A DNA stretch of 64,000 nt from Paramacrobiotus metropolitanus. Taxonomy: Eukaryota; Tardigrada; Eutardigrada; Parachela; Macrobiotidae. Position 1 is the stretch's first letter. The number at the start of each line of letters is the position of its first letter. The stretch spans positions 434,001 to 498,000 of the forward strand of contig NW_026570276.1 in the NCBI RefSeq assembly GCF_019649055.1, given 5' to 3'. The position numbers were made by a program, and so were the translations under genes. Below the pieces are notes generated by a model, which made no database searches, was not told the DNA's origin, and saw nothing but the letters and a program-made list of their open reading frames with translations. Of the stretch, positions 46,837 through 59,444 are shown in pieces.

Positions 46837-48055
46837 CCAGGAAGTTTCCGAATACCTTCGCGGGAAGGGCGTTAAGCCAGCGTTGTGCTGTTATCTTCCT
46901 TAATGTGTTAAAGTTGCATACCTACGTACCGTCGTACGGCAAATCACAGTTGTAGCCTTTTCGCTGGGAAAAAGGCGAGTCTTGAACCACTAACTACTGG
47001 TAAGCAGCCGCAGCTGCGATCAATCCGAGAGGTGCAAGCAAATCAACCGTTCTGTCGATATTGAACGTAAGTCTTTTCGTGCAGCAGTGCATTTCTAATA
47101 ACGTCTGTACGTTACTGCGCACTTCAACAGCATTCTTTTAATTATGTAACATGTACAAAACTTCGATCATTTTATTTAGTGTGCACTAGCGCTGGCTTAT
47201 ATTATATTCTTTGGAAAGGCCACTGCCAAATAAAAGTGCATATGTACCAATAATGGCAGTTACTGTACAGCAATAACTGTCGTTAACGGGCGATCGGAGG
47301 TTTCTCGCGTTGCTTTGCATACACTTCGATGGACGTGGCATATTTTTCTTTTGTGAACCCTGTTTTGTTCTGGTGCATAGTTTGTATTCGTACCATGATA
47401 CTTATTAAAGGTTACTAATATTTTGCTGTATTTGTGCATTTTGTTTTTGAAAATATTTATAAAGTTTTGCCGTCGAAAGCGAAACCCGCCCTCCACTCCC
47501 ATCTATGTTTATCATTCTGTTTGTCATGTATCATTAATTTTATCATGGTTTATCAATAAAGGGGTTTGGTCGCGGACGGTTCACACGCGGTAGTCCGACC
47601 AGCTTGGTTTCCGGTGCCAAGTTGGGCCTTGGGCTACACTCACCACCTCCGCTGTACCAGCCTCAATTGGCAAATTAATGGTCCAGAAATCGCTAAACGT
47701 TAATTATTACGAGTATTATTTAGTTTAATGGTTTAACACAGTATTAACGCACTAACAACTTATCTTTACGATGCAGTAGTGTATCTGTACATCCTCGTAA
47801 TGTATAGATACATGGGTCAGTGCACGTACTCGGGACCAGCAGCACTTGCGGTGCAGCGGTAGGCAGCACCAGTGGCAACTGACCAGTGGCCAATGGCAAT
47901 CCGCAATCTGCTACAACCTGTTGAATGAAATTTTTCTGTTGTAGTTTGTTTGTCTTTTCTAATAATTGTGTAGCGCATTCTGATTTGACCAATAAAGCTA
48001 TCACCTGTTGAATACTTCGTTGAATACGTCGAATACGAGATTCGAGAATACAGTA
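46837..48055. other. Spacer, no gene seen
   Basis: No recognisable exon or RNA gene. Short ORFs only. Confidence 0.4.
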
Positions 48056-48577
48056 CGTACAATGTACGACAAAAAGAGGTTGAACCGATCAGTCGGTCCG
48101 CGGTTCAAAATAACCTCGCAACGACACGCCACCACTACTTTCAGACGCTCGCGCTCCGTGAATATCAAAGTGCATATGCATATAGAAACAAATTTTAAAC
48201 TTTTGATACTAAACCTGTGGCTGTTTATGGCGAACAGCACAAATTCTAGCCATTTTGCTTTCTCGTAGGCACAACATAGGATCTGTGCGCATAACCGTTT
48301 GGCTTGCAATCAATGCTTAAGTCTATGGGAAAGCAAAATGGCTAGAATTTGTGCTGTTCGCCATAAACAGCCACAGGTTTAGTATCATAAAGTTTAAAAT
48401 TTGTTTCTACACCTTTTGATATGCAGCTAGTATAGCTGCACTTTGATATTCACGGAGCGCGAGCGTCTGAAAGTAGTGAGTAAGCGTCCAAGTTTTAGTG
48501 GTGGCGTGTCGTTGCGAGGTTATTTTGAACCGCGGACCGACTGATCGGTTCAACCTCTTTTTGTCGTACATTGTACG
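48056..48577. mobile_element. Long inverted-repeat (foldback) element
   Basis: Left arm 48056-48267 and right arm about 48329-48577 are reverse complements (for example CAATGTACGACAAAAAGAGG at the outer end and AAATTCTAGCCATTTTGC at the inner end), with about 60 bp between them. The right arm carries two extra short segments, near 48426-48442 and 48476-48500. TA borders CAATG at both outer ends. There is no coding capacity. It looks like a non-autonomous DNA element. Confidence 0.8.
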
Positions 48578-48879
48578 ATTATCGTACTGTCAAGTACGGC
48601 TTCAGTACTACGAGTACGGAGTACTTACACTGGTAATGGATGCAGTACAGCCAGTACGCACTGAAGAACAGCTTTCCCATTCAATTATTTTATTCTCAGT
48701 AATTTTGATTTCATTTCTGTACAGTTCCGTGTGCCTAAAATATTGTAGTGGGAAAAGTTTATGTACAGTGTCAGTCGAAATCAGTTTGTATTGATTGGTT
48801 ATCGTGAGCGATATTCAGTTTGCATACTGGTTATCGTGAAGATCCATTTTTAGTTTCCTGATTTCGTGGTTGCTGAAGA
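48578..48879. other. Spacer, possible promoter of next gene
   Basis: No gene. Contains GATTGGTTATCGTGA-like repeats (GGTTATCGTGA near 48797 and 48829). Confidence 0.35.
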
Positions 48880-49601
48880 ATGGCGTATTTCTGGGAGTGG
48901 ATCATACTGTACCTCGCTACGTGCAGTCTGGACGCTGCGGCCTCTTCCCTGGACTACGACGACATGCTGCAGGGGCTGCTGGACGATCAGGAATGGCCGG
49001 ATTTCACCCATACCTCCGTGGCTCCTCGCGAAACCCTCCACCGCAGTCAGACCAACCCCCTCCACAAATGATCCACAGTAAGTACGAACACAGCGTACTT
49101 ACTTCGCGAATTACATAACAGCGTTACGTCCTTATTAGGCGCACCATCCGCCACCTGGAGGAGCAACTACACACCTGCCACGCCACCCTCCACTCCCTGC
49201 AGTCCCCCCGTTCCTCCCCCGCCCCACACAGGGCACACCCCCCGCCCCCTGTTAAAACCAGCATGACCACCCGGGTGGAGCACGTCCTGGTGGAGTCCGC
49301 GGAGGAGATGGGCGACGCCATGGTGGGGTGTGTGGAGAGCGTCCTGTACCGGGTCCTGGCGGTGATCATCCACGGGTTGCGAGTTTTGGCCATCCTCGTC
49401 GGGATCCTGGCGTTGTTTATGCTGTTCGTGACGGCCGCGGAACTGGTGGATGTGGGTAGTGAGAGGACCTTCAGTACCTTCGCACTGCTGGTGACGGTGG
49501 GGCTGTGGATGGGATTGAGTGTGACGGTGTACGCGCTGCAGCGGATCGGCGGACCGCCCCGCGGGATGACGACCGGGGCGACCCATTTATCCACGATTTG
49601 A
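48880..49601 (+). CDS. Putative small two-TM membrane protein, two exons
   Basis: The ATG at 48880 gives a good signal-like sequence (MAYFWEWIILYLATCSLDAAA) and an acidic segment (SSLDYDDMLQGLLDDQEW), but reaches a TGA just before the donor CCACA|GTAAGT (49079/49080). Exon 2 from 49140 (ATTAG|GCGCACC) is open to 49601: a short coiled-coil-like start (RTIRHLEEQLHTC), a Pro-rich linker, and two hydrophobic segments (VLAVIIHGLRVLAILVGILALFMLFVTAA; FALLVTVGLWMGLSVTVYAL). The phase fits a different exon 1 frame (from 48866, no ATG). Either exon 1 has a frameshift or sequence error, or the splice model is wrong. GC-rich compared with neighbours. No family recognised. Confidence 0.4.
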
Positions 49602-51245
49602 GAAGGAGCGGTGTTGTAGCCGATTTATCTCTTCCCCGATTGTGATCCTGTTTGCTTGCATGTTCTGTGTTGAATATTTCTCTTTTAAATGTTGCATGCG
49701 TAGCCCGGAATGATTACGTAACAATTACTTGGAATTTTCTTGGTAAGCGAATGTATCACATCTGTCATATACTTCTGCTGTATTTTTGAGCAATACGAAT
49801 CTTTATCTTGAGCCTGAGTCTGAATTCAGAATGACAGGTTTCCAATTTATAAACAAAAGCCAAACTCAAAAGTATCACAAAGCGAGCTAACAAAAATGTG
49901 TGTTTAGAAATTACGAGTGATATCACGGGTAATCGCCGGCACGCTTGATACACTGTGTTACCTGTGTAATGCAGTGGTGTAATGCACCGTCAAAGGACTC
50001 CCGATAGTGAAATGTTTTCGTTTTCTAACTAGTTAACGTGTGCGCGAGTGTTTTCATTCGGGTTTTAACTTTAAAGTGCACATCGTCATTGGAAAAGCGC
50101 AACTCACATGGAAATTGTAGGTATATGAATATCGTATGTACAGCCTACAGGTATTTATACGATTATTTACTCTAAGAATAACTCAAAACCCGATTTTATT
50201 ATAAGAATAGCGTAACTCGCAGTCTCCTGTAACTCTTAACTTTACGGTAGGTGGATAACTGGATTTACAGATACCATTTGTCTGGTGGATACTCAAAACA
50301 TTTTTCCTACTGCTGTCTGCACTTATCTATACTATCAGCGCCTACGGAGTGATTACGGTACAGCTGCCGATTTACTTAGCGTTAGTCGACCGTCAGTTCT
50401 AAGTAATTTTCCGTCAGAAATTTTAAGTAGTACAATTTTTCGAAAAATGTAGTGTTACAAGCCGAACAATGTAGTGTTTTTAGCAGGCCGACCTGTGCAC
50501 CAGCGGCGAAATAATTAGAAAGCGCATAGTAAATTATATTTTAATGCAACGGCTGCAGTCGTATAGTTTCTTGCCGATGCAGTCGGGCGTAGTCGAGAAA
50601 TACCTACGTACCTCGTACACAGTCACATAATCCGCCTGCAGTTTCTCTGCCATCGACGCGGCTCTCAGTCTCGTCAGCACACTTGTCACATGCAGTTTCT
50701 CTAAAAATTCAAATGCATCGGAGAAGAACGAAAGACTGATCATTAGTTTCACAATCTAGAGTAGTAAATTATGTTGTAGTCGTAATTGCTGTGCTGGTCC
50801 GTAGTAAAAGAAGAAAAACAAACCGTAACCGATTGCGAATTCATGATTTACGGCTTTGTTACGAACTTGAGATGAGCATGAAATTTGTCGACTTGGATAA
50901 GTGTTATTAATGTTGTTCGGTGATATAAATCCACATGTACAGTGAAGAAAACTATACAACGCCTTCAACTCTAGCCGAATTTAATGTCAAGTGCAGCGAT
51001 TGTCTCATGCTTCACAATATCTTATGTCGATGATCGATCTCCTGTCGGTTACACAGGTGTCATAAATCGGTTAACCAAATTACCGGTCAGCGAACAACCG
51101 CCGATGTACTGCCTCCAGTCACGGATGATCGTTTACTACAAAATACTACACTGCGCTGTTTCTTCTTGTAGTATCTTGGTTCATTTTGTATCCATCCTCA
51201 CAACGTTCCGAGGTGTTGCTCATACACACACCGGTCAGTCAAACC
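49602..51245. other. Spacer, 5' flank of lipocalin-like gene 3
   Basis: No coding exon recognised. Contains the GGTCAGCGAACA motif at 51085-51096. Confidence 0.45.
51085..51096 (+). promoter_or_regulatory. Shared upstream motif GGTCAGCGAACA
   Basis: Identical to 33651-33662 and at nearly the same distance from the start codon of its lipocalin-like gene; probably a retained promoter element. Confidence 0.45.
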
Positions 51246-53076
51246 ATGAAGTCGGAACACGATGAGTACACCACGATGGCGCTCCTCTTCTTCCTTTTTT
51301 GTAAGTTCGCATCGGTTTTGCACGCCATCCAAGAAATGTTCAATTATACTGAATTACAGCGCAGATGTTAGTGTGCTGGGCACAGCAATCTCCATCATGT
51401 CAAGCACGTTTCCCGTCGGTTGTTCTCCCGCCAGCGGGCGATAAAAACATTCCGCCACAGGTACATCCCATTTCCGTCGTATTTCAACCATGCCTAGATA
51501 AAAGTTTGCTTTGGATTTTTGGTGATTGTAGATGGTGGGCGATTGGTACAAATACCGGCAACTGTCCGAAGTGTTGCAACAAACAGGCTCGATCAATCAG
51601 CGTATCCGTTTCGTCAGTATCGCCCAGACCGTGGACACTCTGACGAACACGCCGGCATACGCCATGACCGGGCAGTTTGTTCAGTACGACATACCGGAGA
51701 ATAAAACCTGCGTCGGCCATTACTGGTCGGGACTGTACACGGAGGACGGACGATTGGTGGGGAATGTGGCTGTAGTCGAAGACAATTTCGTCATGCGTAT
51801 GTCAAAGCTCCTTATTTACCCGAACGGTTTTCCAGCTCTTTGTTTGCGGATTTTCACAGGACAGGGGAATTATGCGGTGGTCTATCACGACTACGATAAA
51901 ATGGTCATCGGATACGGCTGTTATGGGCATAAAGCCGATGGGACCTGCGTGACACCTGTCATCTGGGCGCAGACCCGCAAGTTCCCAGGGAATTTTACAG
52001 CCGCCGAGAAAGCGGAACTGGATGCTATAATCGATAAGGCCTTTGAGCCGTACTGTATTAAGGCTACGGATGTTCCGCTACAAGTTTACAACGACATGCC
52101 GGACTGTCCGTTTCTCGATTTCCCGGACTGCAGCGCGAAGCTGGCGCGTGGTCTGCAGCTGATGAACACATCCGCAATGCCGACCGGGAATTTTGGGGCC
52201 TCGGGTGTACCACCGCCGTCCACTTGCCAACTGCCCAATTCCATTCTGGCGACAATGTCGTACGATCCCACACAGGCATGTTACACTATGAATCGTAGTC
52301 TGTCAAAGAAACGTTATCAGTGTTTATAGCCGGTGTTACAACTGGGCGCGGCAACTGTATACAGTTAAGTATTTCAGGCACCAGTTTTTTTTATAGATGG
52401 CTGGTTTGTGGAACGGATACCGATTTAAATCGGTCGAAAGTGGTGTGAGTAACTCGCAACTGAACTGGCACGTCATCGGCAATTCCTCCCTTCCGATGTC
52501 CAGTGTGAAAGCGCAGTTGATGTGGATGGAGTACGCTGTTATAAGTAACAACGTCTGTCTGAATGGCTTCTACATAGGCGAACTAGGCGTGAACGGACAG
52601 GCTGACGGTTTACTAGGGCCGGTTTCGCAAGCCGGTGATCGAGGTATTTTTTAGCATAAACGCTGTACTCATTCCCTGTTAAAACGCTCCATTTGATTCC
52701 AGTATTTTTCCAACTGACCACATTATACTTGGACAGCCATTATGCCTTGTACTACGGATGCATCATTCCCGACCCGGCGAGTGGCAACTGTCGGGCGCCA
52801 TATGTGTCCGCCGTCACTCGACAAGATCCCGCACAGCTATCAGCCGTGGACAAAACCAGTTTTGACGCCATCATAACACCGTTCTTCAGCAAGTATGGAT
52901 GCAGTGTCAACGATATACCACTGGTTGGGCAGACCAGTAATGGTCCACCTTGTGCACTGCAAGGTTCTGGCGATCGGTGCATTCAACTGAGTCTACAGGG
53001 ATTAGCGGAAGCTATCGAGCCAGCACCGGACAGAACAGCTACTACAACTGTTAAACCAAACTCATACTATTACTAG
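51246..53076 (+). CDS. Secreted two-domain lipocalin-like protein 3
   Basis: Six exons: 51246-51300, 51360-51460, 51532-51796, 51860-52275, 52397-52643 and 52703-53076, encoding 485 aa. Phases are identical to genes 1 and 2. Signal-like MALLFFLF. Domain 1 opens MVGDWYKYRQLSEVL; domain 2 opens MAGLWNGYRFKSVES, with Asn in place of Tyr after the Trp. Intron 4 has a GC donor (CACAG|GCATGT). Intron 3 (63 nt) is a stop-free multiple of three. The C-terminus is slightly longer (DRTATTTVKPNSYYY). It is separated from genes 1-2 by a receptor, the LINE and other sequence, so the cluster has been spread or interrupted. Probable secreted ligand-binding protein; the ligand is unknown. Confidence 0.82.
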
Positions 53077-54236
53077 CAGCATACCGTTAACCTTGGTTGT
53101 TTTTTTATACGCTGACTATTTATGCCATAATTTTTATACTGCAGTGCCAAATTTCCCGCTTTTGATGAGCTCCCAGACAACGGTGTGACTCTGTGACACA
53201 CAGATATACAAGTGATTAATACTTGCAAACCGTATACAGGCCCATGAGCCTGCTTATCGATTACCACCGACTGGAAACAACAAGACTTTTCGTGCTTTAA
53301 GTAGTTTTGGTGGTCCCATTTTATTATACCGTAATTTTTAGGAGCAAATTTTGAGTCGCAACTGAAATTAAAATTTTGAATTAGAATTCTCATAATTATT
53401 CCTTACCAAATAAAGTTCAAACAGAGGAACTGGGTGAAACGACCTGGCCCAGTGAGTAGCAGTAATTACCTAAACCAATACTGTAAACAACTTAGTTAAT
53501 GATTTAGCCAAAGGGCGGAAAACAATCGCGGAAAAGCTTGAAGCTAAATAATTGTTTCAATCAACACATTTAGTATTTTTATAATATCGCGACAGTCATT
53601 TTGAGTCGTAGTGCAGCCTGAGTTAAAATTATCGCTGTTATCGTAGATTTAATGCGCGGCTATTTCTATAGGGATTAGGAATAATTCTTCATGGTTTCTC
53701 CATCCACGTTATTTTTAGAATGAGCGCATCGGGTCGGCCTACTTTACCTTTGCCTCCCCTTTGCCTTTGCCGTTTCACCTTGCCTTTTGCGGCTGAAACA
53801 TTTTTCAATCTGATTATATAACCGTACAGAGTACAGTATGTATGCACTTGCACATTTGCCTTGGCCACTCTGAGCCTAGTACTGTATGTCGATCGAAGCG
53901 ATAACCAATTTTCCCATGCTACAATATATCGACTGTACAAAAAACTGTCGCACTTCGGCCATTTTGAAACCAGCGCATAGGGGGGCATAAGAGTACGCAC
54001 AGAATACGGCATCAGACTTTCAACACACTGATTTTCGTTCAAATACTTTTACTCCGTTCAGTTTGTTTACTGTAATTGAGTGACACTTTTACCACAATAA
54101 TTTTGATTAGAGCTAGTACCAATTTGCATGTTCTTTGGTAAAAGGATTTTTGTTCTTGGGTAACTTTTACTATTACTACACTTATCCGCTTTAATATCAG
54201 CATTGATTATAATATCCTACAAAAATTCTACTAAAA
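53077..54236. other. Spacer, no gene seen
   Basis: Intergenic between lipocalin-like gene 3 and the astacin gene. No exon recognised. Confidence 0.45.
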
Positions 54237-55816
54237 ATGTTAACAAAACATCTGCTGTGTGTTTTCATTACTGCATCGTTGTCCAGGGGATTCACTCTGC
54301 CCACGGGTACAGATATAGTCTGCGTTATTGCCAGCCATATTCAGGCTTCCAGCTGAAGCGTCCCGTCTCGTTGCAGACTGGAAGACCCGGATTGATAAAA
54401 GTGTGTTGGAGGAAGGACAAGCGAACAACCGATTACTGTTTAATGCAGATGACATTATATGGGATGAAGAGGTTTCAGGTTCTCAGAATACCGAAGTGCT
54501 GCGAACTGGGCATTTGGCCGAGTATAATTACTGGCCAAAGGAAAAGCCTATTCCTTACCGCATCCAACAAGAATACAGTATGATCAGATCAGAATGAGAT
54601 CAGAGTCAGAACGAAGATCAGAATGTGATAGATCAGAATTCAGATCCAAGTTAGTTTAGAATTCAACAGTGCAGGACACAATTGTTGTATCTATGCATTT
54701 CTTTACTTCCGATAGCGTAGCGGTGTTTACAATGATGACAGGTATTTGGGACCGTCGAAAGATTGAAGCAGCTATGCGTTTCATCGAAAACGAAACCAAA
54801 TGCCTACAATTTCAGAGGCAGACCAGAGAAGGGGAATACATCCACTTCCGAGTGGGACGATATTCGTAAGAATACAATATTAAACTGCAGAACAGAATGC
54901 ATCCAAGAATGTTGTACATAATTATGATGAGGTAGTTGAATTAATGATTTTACCGGCTTTGATTTCGTAAGAAGCCAATCAGAAAATTAGTTACGCTTAA
55001 TTTAATAAGAACCGGCGAAGCATCGAGTAAAAATTTGGCTCTCGCAAAATAACCACTTACTGATACTTCTGTACCAGGTCGCAGTGCGAGGCCCAAATAG
55101 GACGGCATCCGGGCAGCTTAACCACGGTGTTCATGGGGACAGGCTGTCTAGCGTCACAGGGAACAATCATACACGAGATTCTCCATGCTCTGGGAATGTT
55201 CCACGAGCAGAGCCGGCCGGATCGTGATGATTATGTGGAAATCTATGCCGAAAACATAGAACCGCGAGCGCTGCACAATTTCGCAGTGCTACGGAATATG
55301 TCGATGTACGGCACGCAATATGACGTAGAATCCATAATGCATTACCACCCTTTCGAGTTTAAAAAGAAAGGCAGCAACCAACCAACCATCCTACCGAAAT
55401 TAGGGGAAAACAAGAAGATGGGACAGCGTCAGACTTTAACGCATCTGGATGTTGCCAAACTGAAGCAAGCATATTGTTCGTGGTCGGTACCGGAGCAACC
55501 TATTCTGGATAACATGATACAGCGACCAAGCTCTGGACAAAACCAAAGCTATGCTATTCAGGCTAATTTGCCAACCCGTATATTGATTTCCACTACCCCA
55601 CTTCCGGTGACAGAAGCGACAACTGGCATTATCCAAGGAAGCTCTTCCACGAATCAGTTGCAAATGCAAGAAGAGCCTATTGCGCTGCCGTTGATGATTG
55701 CCACTGCATCCAGCTCACAAAGCAGTACGTTCCGCTCGACATCGCGATCGGTCCGGCGTAAAACTTCTCTTCGAAGTCTTCGCCAGCGATTGGGTGTGTT
55801 ATTCGGGTCAAGTTAG
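54237..55816 (+). CDS. Astacin-family zinc metalloprotease
   Basis: Four exons: 54237-54306, 54377-54577, 54742-54865 and 55078-55816, encoding 377 aa; all junctions keep phase (1, 1, 2). The signal peptide is MLTKHLLCVFITASLSRG. A propeptide with LFNADDI, probably the zinc-blocking Asp motif, precedes the catalytic domain (KPIPYRIQQEYS...WDRRKIEAAMRFIENETKC). Zinc site HEILHALGMFHEQSRPDR; Met-turn SIMHYHPF. The enzyme cleaves extracellular or secreted proteins. After the catalytic domain there is no EGF or CUB; instead a Ser/Thr-rich tail of about 100 aa ends with a basic segment (RSVRRKTSLRSLRQRLG). It lies tail to tail with the tetraspanin gene. Confidence 0.87.
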
Positions 55817-56067
55817 AGATCTATGATATTTCTCATGTGTTACATTATTGCAATTGCTTCAGCGACGAATGCCCAGTCTAGCGTTCAATGTGCGGTAGTT
55901 TGTGATGCTTTTTATTTAGTTTTTGTAAATCTTAAGCCAGTCGATGACCCTGATTTGATTAAAAATGTGAAAGTAATTTTATTTTGTGGCTAACAAAATT
56001 AAATTTACTACGAACAACGAAGCAAGCGTGAAAAAGTTGGCAAAAGGACAAAAGCAGATACATTCGC

Positions 56068-57795
56068 TCAGCGGGTTTCACTTGCAGCACCATGATGGTC
56101 TTCCCGTTGATCTATTTCGCGGATATTATCCAGCCGCCTGAATGCGAATAATGGGCCTGCTATCCGATACAACCGGCAAAACAGCCAAGCAGCGCAGATA
56201 ATTCCAGCAATCTGTAAAGAAAACTAGCAGTTATGGGCGTTTGATCGAACGGTTACGGTTACAGTTATCTGTCTCACATCGAGAAACAGTAATACAGCGG
56301 CCACAGCGCCAATTATCCCCATCATTTCCCTGAGTGTATCACGCAGCAGCGGCGCACATCCGCGTGTATAGAAATCGCAGTTGTTGTTTTGGTCACTTTG
56401 AGCACAGGCATAGACCGTTTCCACATCGAATATGCACAGAGTCTCGTCCACTAAATTGCAGCAGGATAGCGGTGGGTAACGGTGTGGAATACCGGAAACC
56501 GTTACGTTGAACGAGACGGCTACTTTCATAAATTTCCCAGTTTTAGGCAGATATCCATTGAAGGTATTTGGTTTGCGTTTTCTGGCCGATACGCTCATCG
56601 TTGCAGGCTGGCCTGAATCGAGCCAGTCTCCAAATGAGTCCACCCCGCAACAGCACAGCTACGAAAATATACAGTCACTACATATGTAATTACCGTTTCG
56701 CTTTGGTTCGTTCCGAAAATTGCAGTTCGCAAATGAGAAGCATTAAAAACAGCATGGCGCATGATACGTAGAAGTGCTTGCCCGAGTACCTCTCTTTGCA
56801 CTTTGTCAATTTTGTGATGGTTCGATTCGTTGTAGTGTGCTATATCGTGCCACAAATCGTCAGTTAATTGGGTTTCCATCTAGGGCGCAATGCAAATGCT
56901 TAATCAGAACCGTACTATCAACACTACATTTTAAGGCAAACTAAGTACAAATAAATTACTGTAAATCAAAACTACAGTAGGTAAATAACTATTTTATAAA
57001 TAAATAACTACTTACTACAAACTAGAGCTATAGTTAGTAATCTACAGTACTTACGCCTACCTGATGTTTCCCAGAAAATCCTAAGCCTAGACAGACCAGT
57101 TGAAAGACCATAAGGACGATAAGCGCCACTCCGAACTATAAACATCATTTTTACTGTTTTCGGAAAGTGATGACGGAGTCACATCGCGTGGGCCTTTCGT
57201 GAAAGCCGCTTCACTGTCGCAAGTTGCGGATGTTTACCGAACAGTCCATCCATAATTCATTAGCATCAGTGAGGTAAAACGTGACAACTCACCGATAATA
57301 TCGCGTATCGGTTTCGGCAGCTACCAGCCGGAAGTCCCAGTGCGGCGACCACCAGAGTCAGTGCACCCACGGTGATGGCTAAACCAATAACGTTATCGGT
57401 TATGCTTTGCAGATCGACGAATTCGAAGTGATCTACATTGAAGAGGCGCTCATTCCAGATTATAACGCCGCCCGCTATGAAGAGAATTCCGACTCCCTAA
57501 ATTCCAGATGGGAAATCACCGTAGTCCCACAGCTTTTATACGTACGTGCCAGCATTTGGTATACACGGTGACAGATATGTGTGAATCAGTGTGATGCATT
57601 ACCTACCAGATACAACCCACTGATCACCAATATCGCCGTCTTAAAGATTTTATGGGAAATTGGCATAACGTTGGCTTGCTGCGGATGCTGGTTGGGTGAA
57701 GGCGCTTCCACATTCTCCGCTAAATCATTAAAATTTGCAGCTGCAACAATCCTCGACCCTGTTGCTGCGTCTCTTCCGGTTCGGTAAGCATCCAT
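56068..57795 (-). CDS. Tetraspanin
   Basis: Six exons on the minus strand: 57795-57607, 57496-57293, 57135-57061, 56879-56790, 56658-56278 and 56211-56068, encoding 360 aa; every junction is phase 0. An in-frame TAA precedes the ATG. A cytoplasmic N-terminus of about 45 aa leads to TM1 (KTAILVISGLYL), the small loop and TM2 (VIGLAITVGALTLVVAALG), TM3 (FGVALIVLMVFQLVCLGLG), a large extracellular loop with the CCG signature (LCCCGVDSFGDW) and further cysteines (PPLSCCN, C...C...GC), then TM4 split between exons 5 and 6 (GAVAAVLLFLD|IAGIICAAWLF). Tetraspanins organise membrane protein complexes. The long N-terminus and long large loop are somewhat unusual. Confidence 0.87.
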
Positions 57796-59444
57796 TTAGG
57801 CGTCTTTTTTGAATAAATCAACACCGCTTCACCGTTTGCTAGAATACCTCTCCAGTATGAAACATGATAATATTACAACATCCCAACCTTAAAAATTACA
57901 CACTGCAGTGCAGCAGGGGTATGATTACAACGGAATCACAGATATTGCTGGTCTAACTTGTAAAAATGTGTTTTTGAATATCGTTATTTAAAACCGGGCG
58001 GAACTGAATTTAAATCAGACCATAATAGTTGGGTACCGAAACTAACAGACCTTGACTAGACAGACTGCAGTATTTTTAGCGTTGCTTTGCAAGGATAGAC
58101 GTTAATGCATGTTGTATCCATATTTCATGCCTTATATTGCTGAGCTATGTCGAGAAATGATATCACTGCCTTTGTGCTAAGTAATAAATGAATCGTACAC
58201 GCCGGTATTATTATCCCAAGCAAATATCATAACTCTTTCCGCATTCATAAAATTTAATGCTCGTACCGTACCGTGTTCATGTTATACCAAGGTTCAAGCA
58301 CCATTAATTCATATTCTGCATCCGCACCGGAGTGTTTTATTTTCAGCATTTTGATTCCCAGTTACTCTATAAATTTTACCGCGTACTGTACTGGAGTAAG
58401 GCATCATAAAACCTTAATACGTTGCGCCGCAATTCCCAAGTACAGATATTCTACCATAACACTGCACACCGTGCAAACTATATTTTTAGTCATCGCGTAG
58501 TCTTGACAAAATTCCCGTTTGGTGTCAATTACAACATTATTCGCTTATACACAATGTATACACATTAATATACCATAATACTGGAAAACCAGAATAATGT
58601 ATTTTTGACTATAATTTTGTTTGACATTTGCTATGAGCTGCACAAGAATTTCACAATATGTTTGCGTACCAACATCGAGTACAATCATCACCATAAACAT
58701 TCTGATGTCATGAAGCAAGTAATTGTACTGCATATCATTTTTCCCTTTTATGCCCAATAACAGCCTTGGCAAAATTAAAAAAGGACTTATGTAGGGACTG
58801 CAACAATACGAGTATTCAACTTTGTACAGAGAAATTATACACTGTACAGCCCATCGATGTAGCACCGTGCGATAATCCGCTGAGCTGGGCGCGCGCATTG
58901 CTCATGATCACTCTATGGGCGGCTTTAACATTCGTAAGCTCTCAAGATTTTCTTGATGTCCGAATCACTCAGACGAGAACTCGTTGTCAGGTTTTGGGTA
59001 GGATTCATGGGAATCATTACTGGCAGGATACAGCTGTACGCGAATTCTTTGTTACGCGTAATGGACAAAAAATAGTGAGGGAATTCCAATACGGTTAGAC
59101 CATCTCCGGGCTTGGGGTAATTGTCTTTAAAGGCTTCTATAAAATATTATTATTCGTGATCAGTCAATCGTTATACTGTAATTATTTAAAAATGTATACA
59201 TGTGACGCGCTCAGTCATAATCATCGCGATACTGTATAATTATTGTCGTACTTTGGATTCAAACATGTTTGCAACTTTTTTAAGCGCTACTGATCGAATA
59301 GAAAAAAGGTCGATGTTTCTCGTCTTTATAATGTACGTCTGCTAATGCCCCAAGTGCTTTGGACTGTACAGACTGATTGTGTACAGACATATACTTTCAT
59401 GTGTTATGCAAATGTGAAGAACATGCGAAATTCGTGATCTTACC
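57796..59444. other. Spacer, no gene seen
   Basis: AT-rich. ORFs such as 58766-59098 show no family features. No RNA gene recognised. Confidence 0.45.

Noticed and set aside
49124-49594. Long antisense ORFs across the GC-rich small gene
   Set aside because: High GC lowers stop frequency; no motifs, and the plus strand has better splice and membrane signals.
58766-59098. 110-codon plus-strand ORF
   Set aside because: No recognisable motif or partner exon in an AT-rich spacer.
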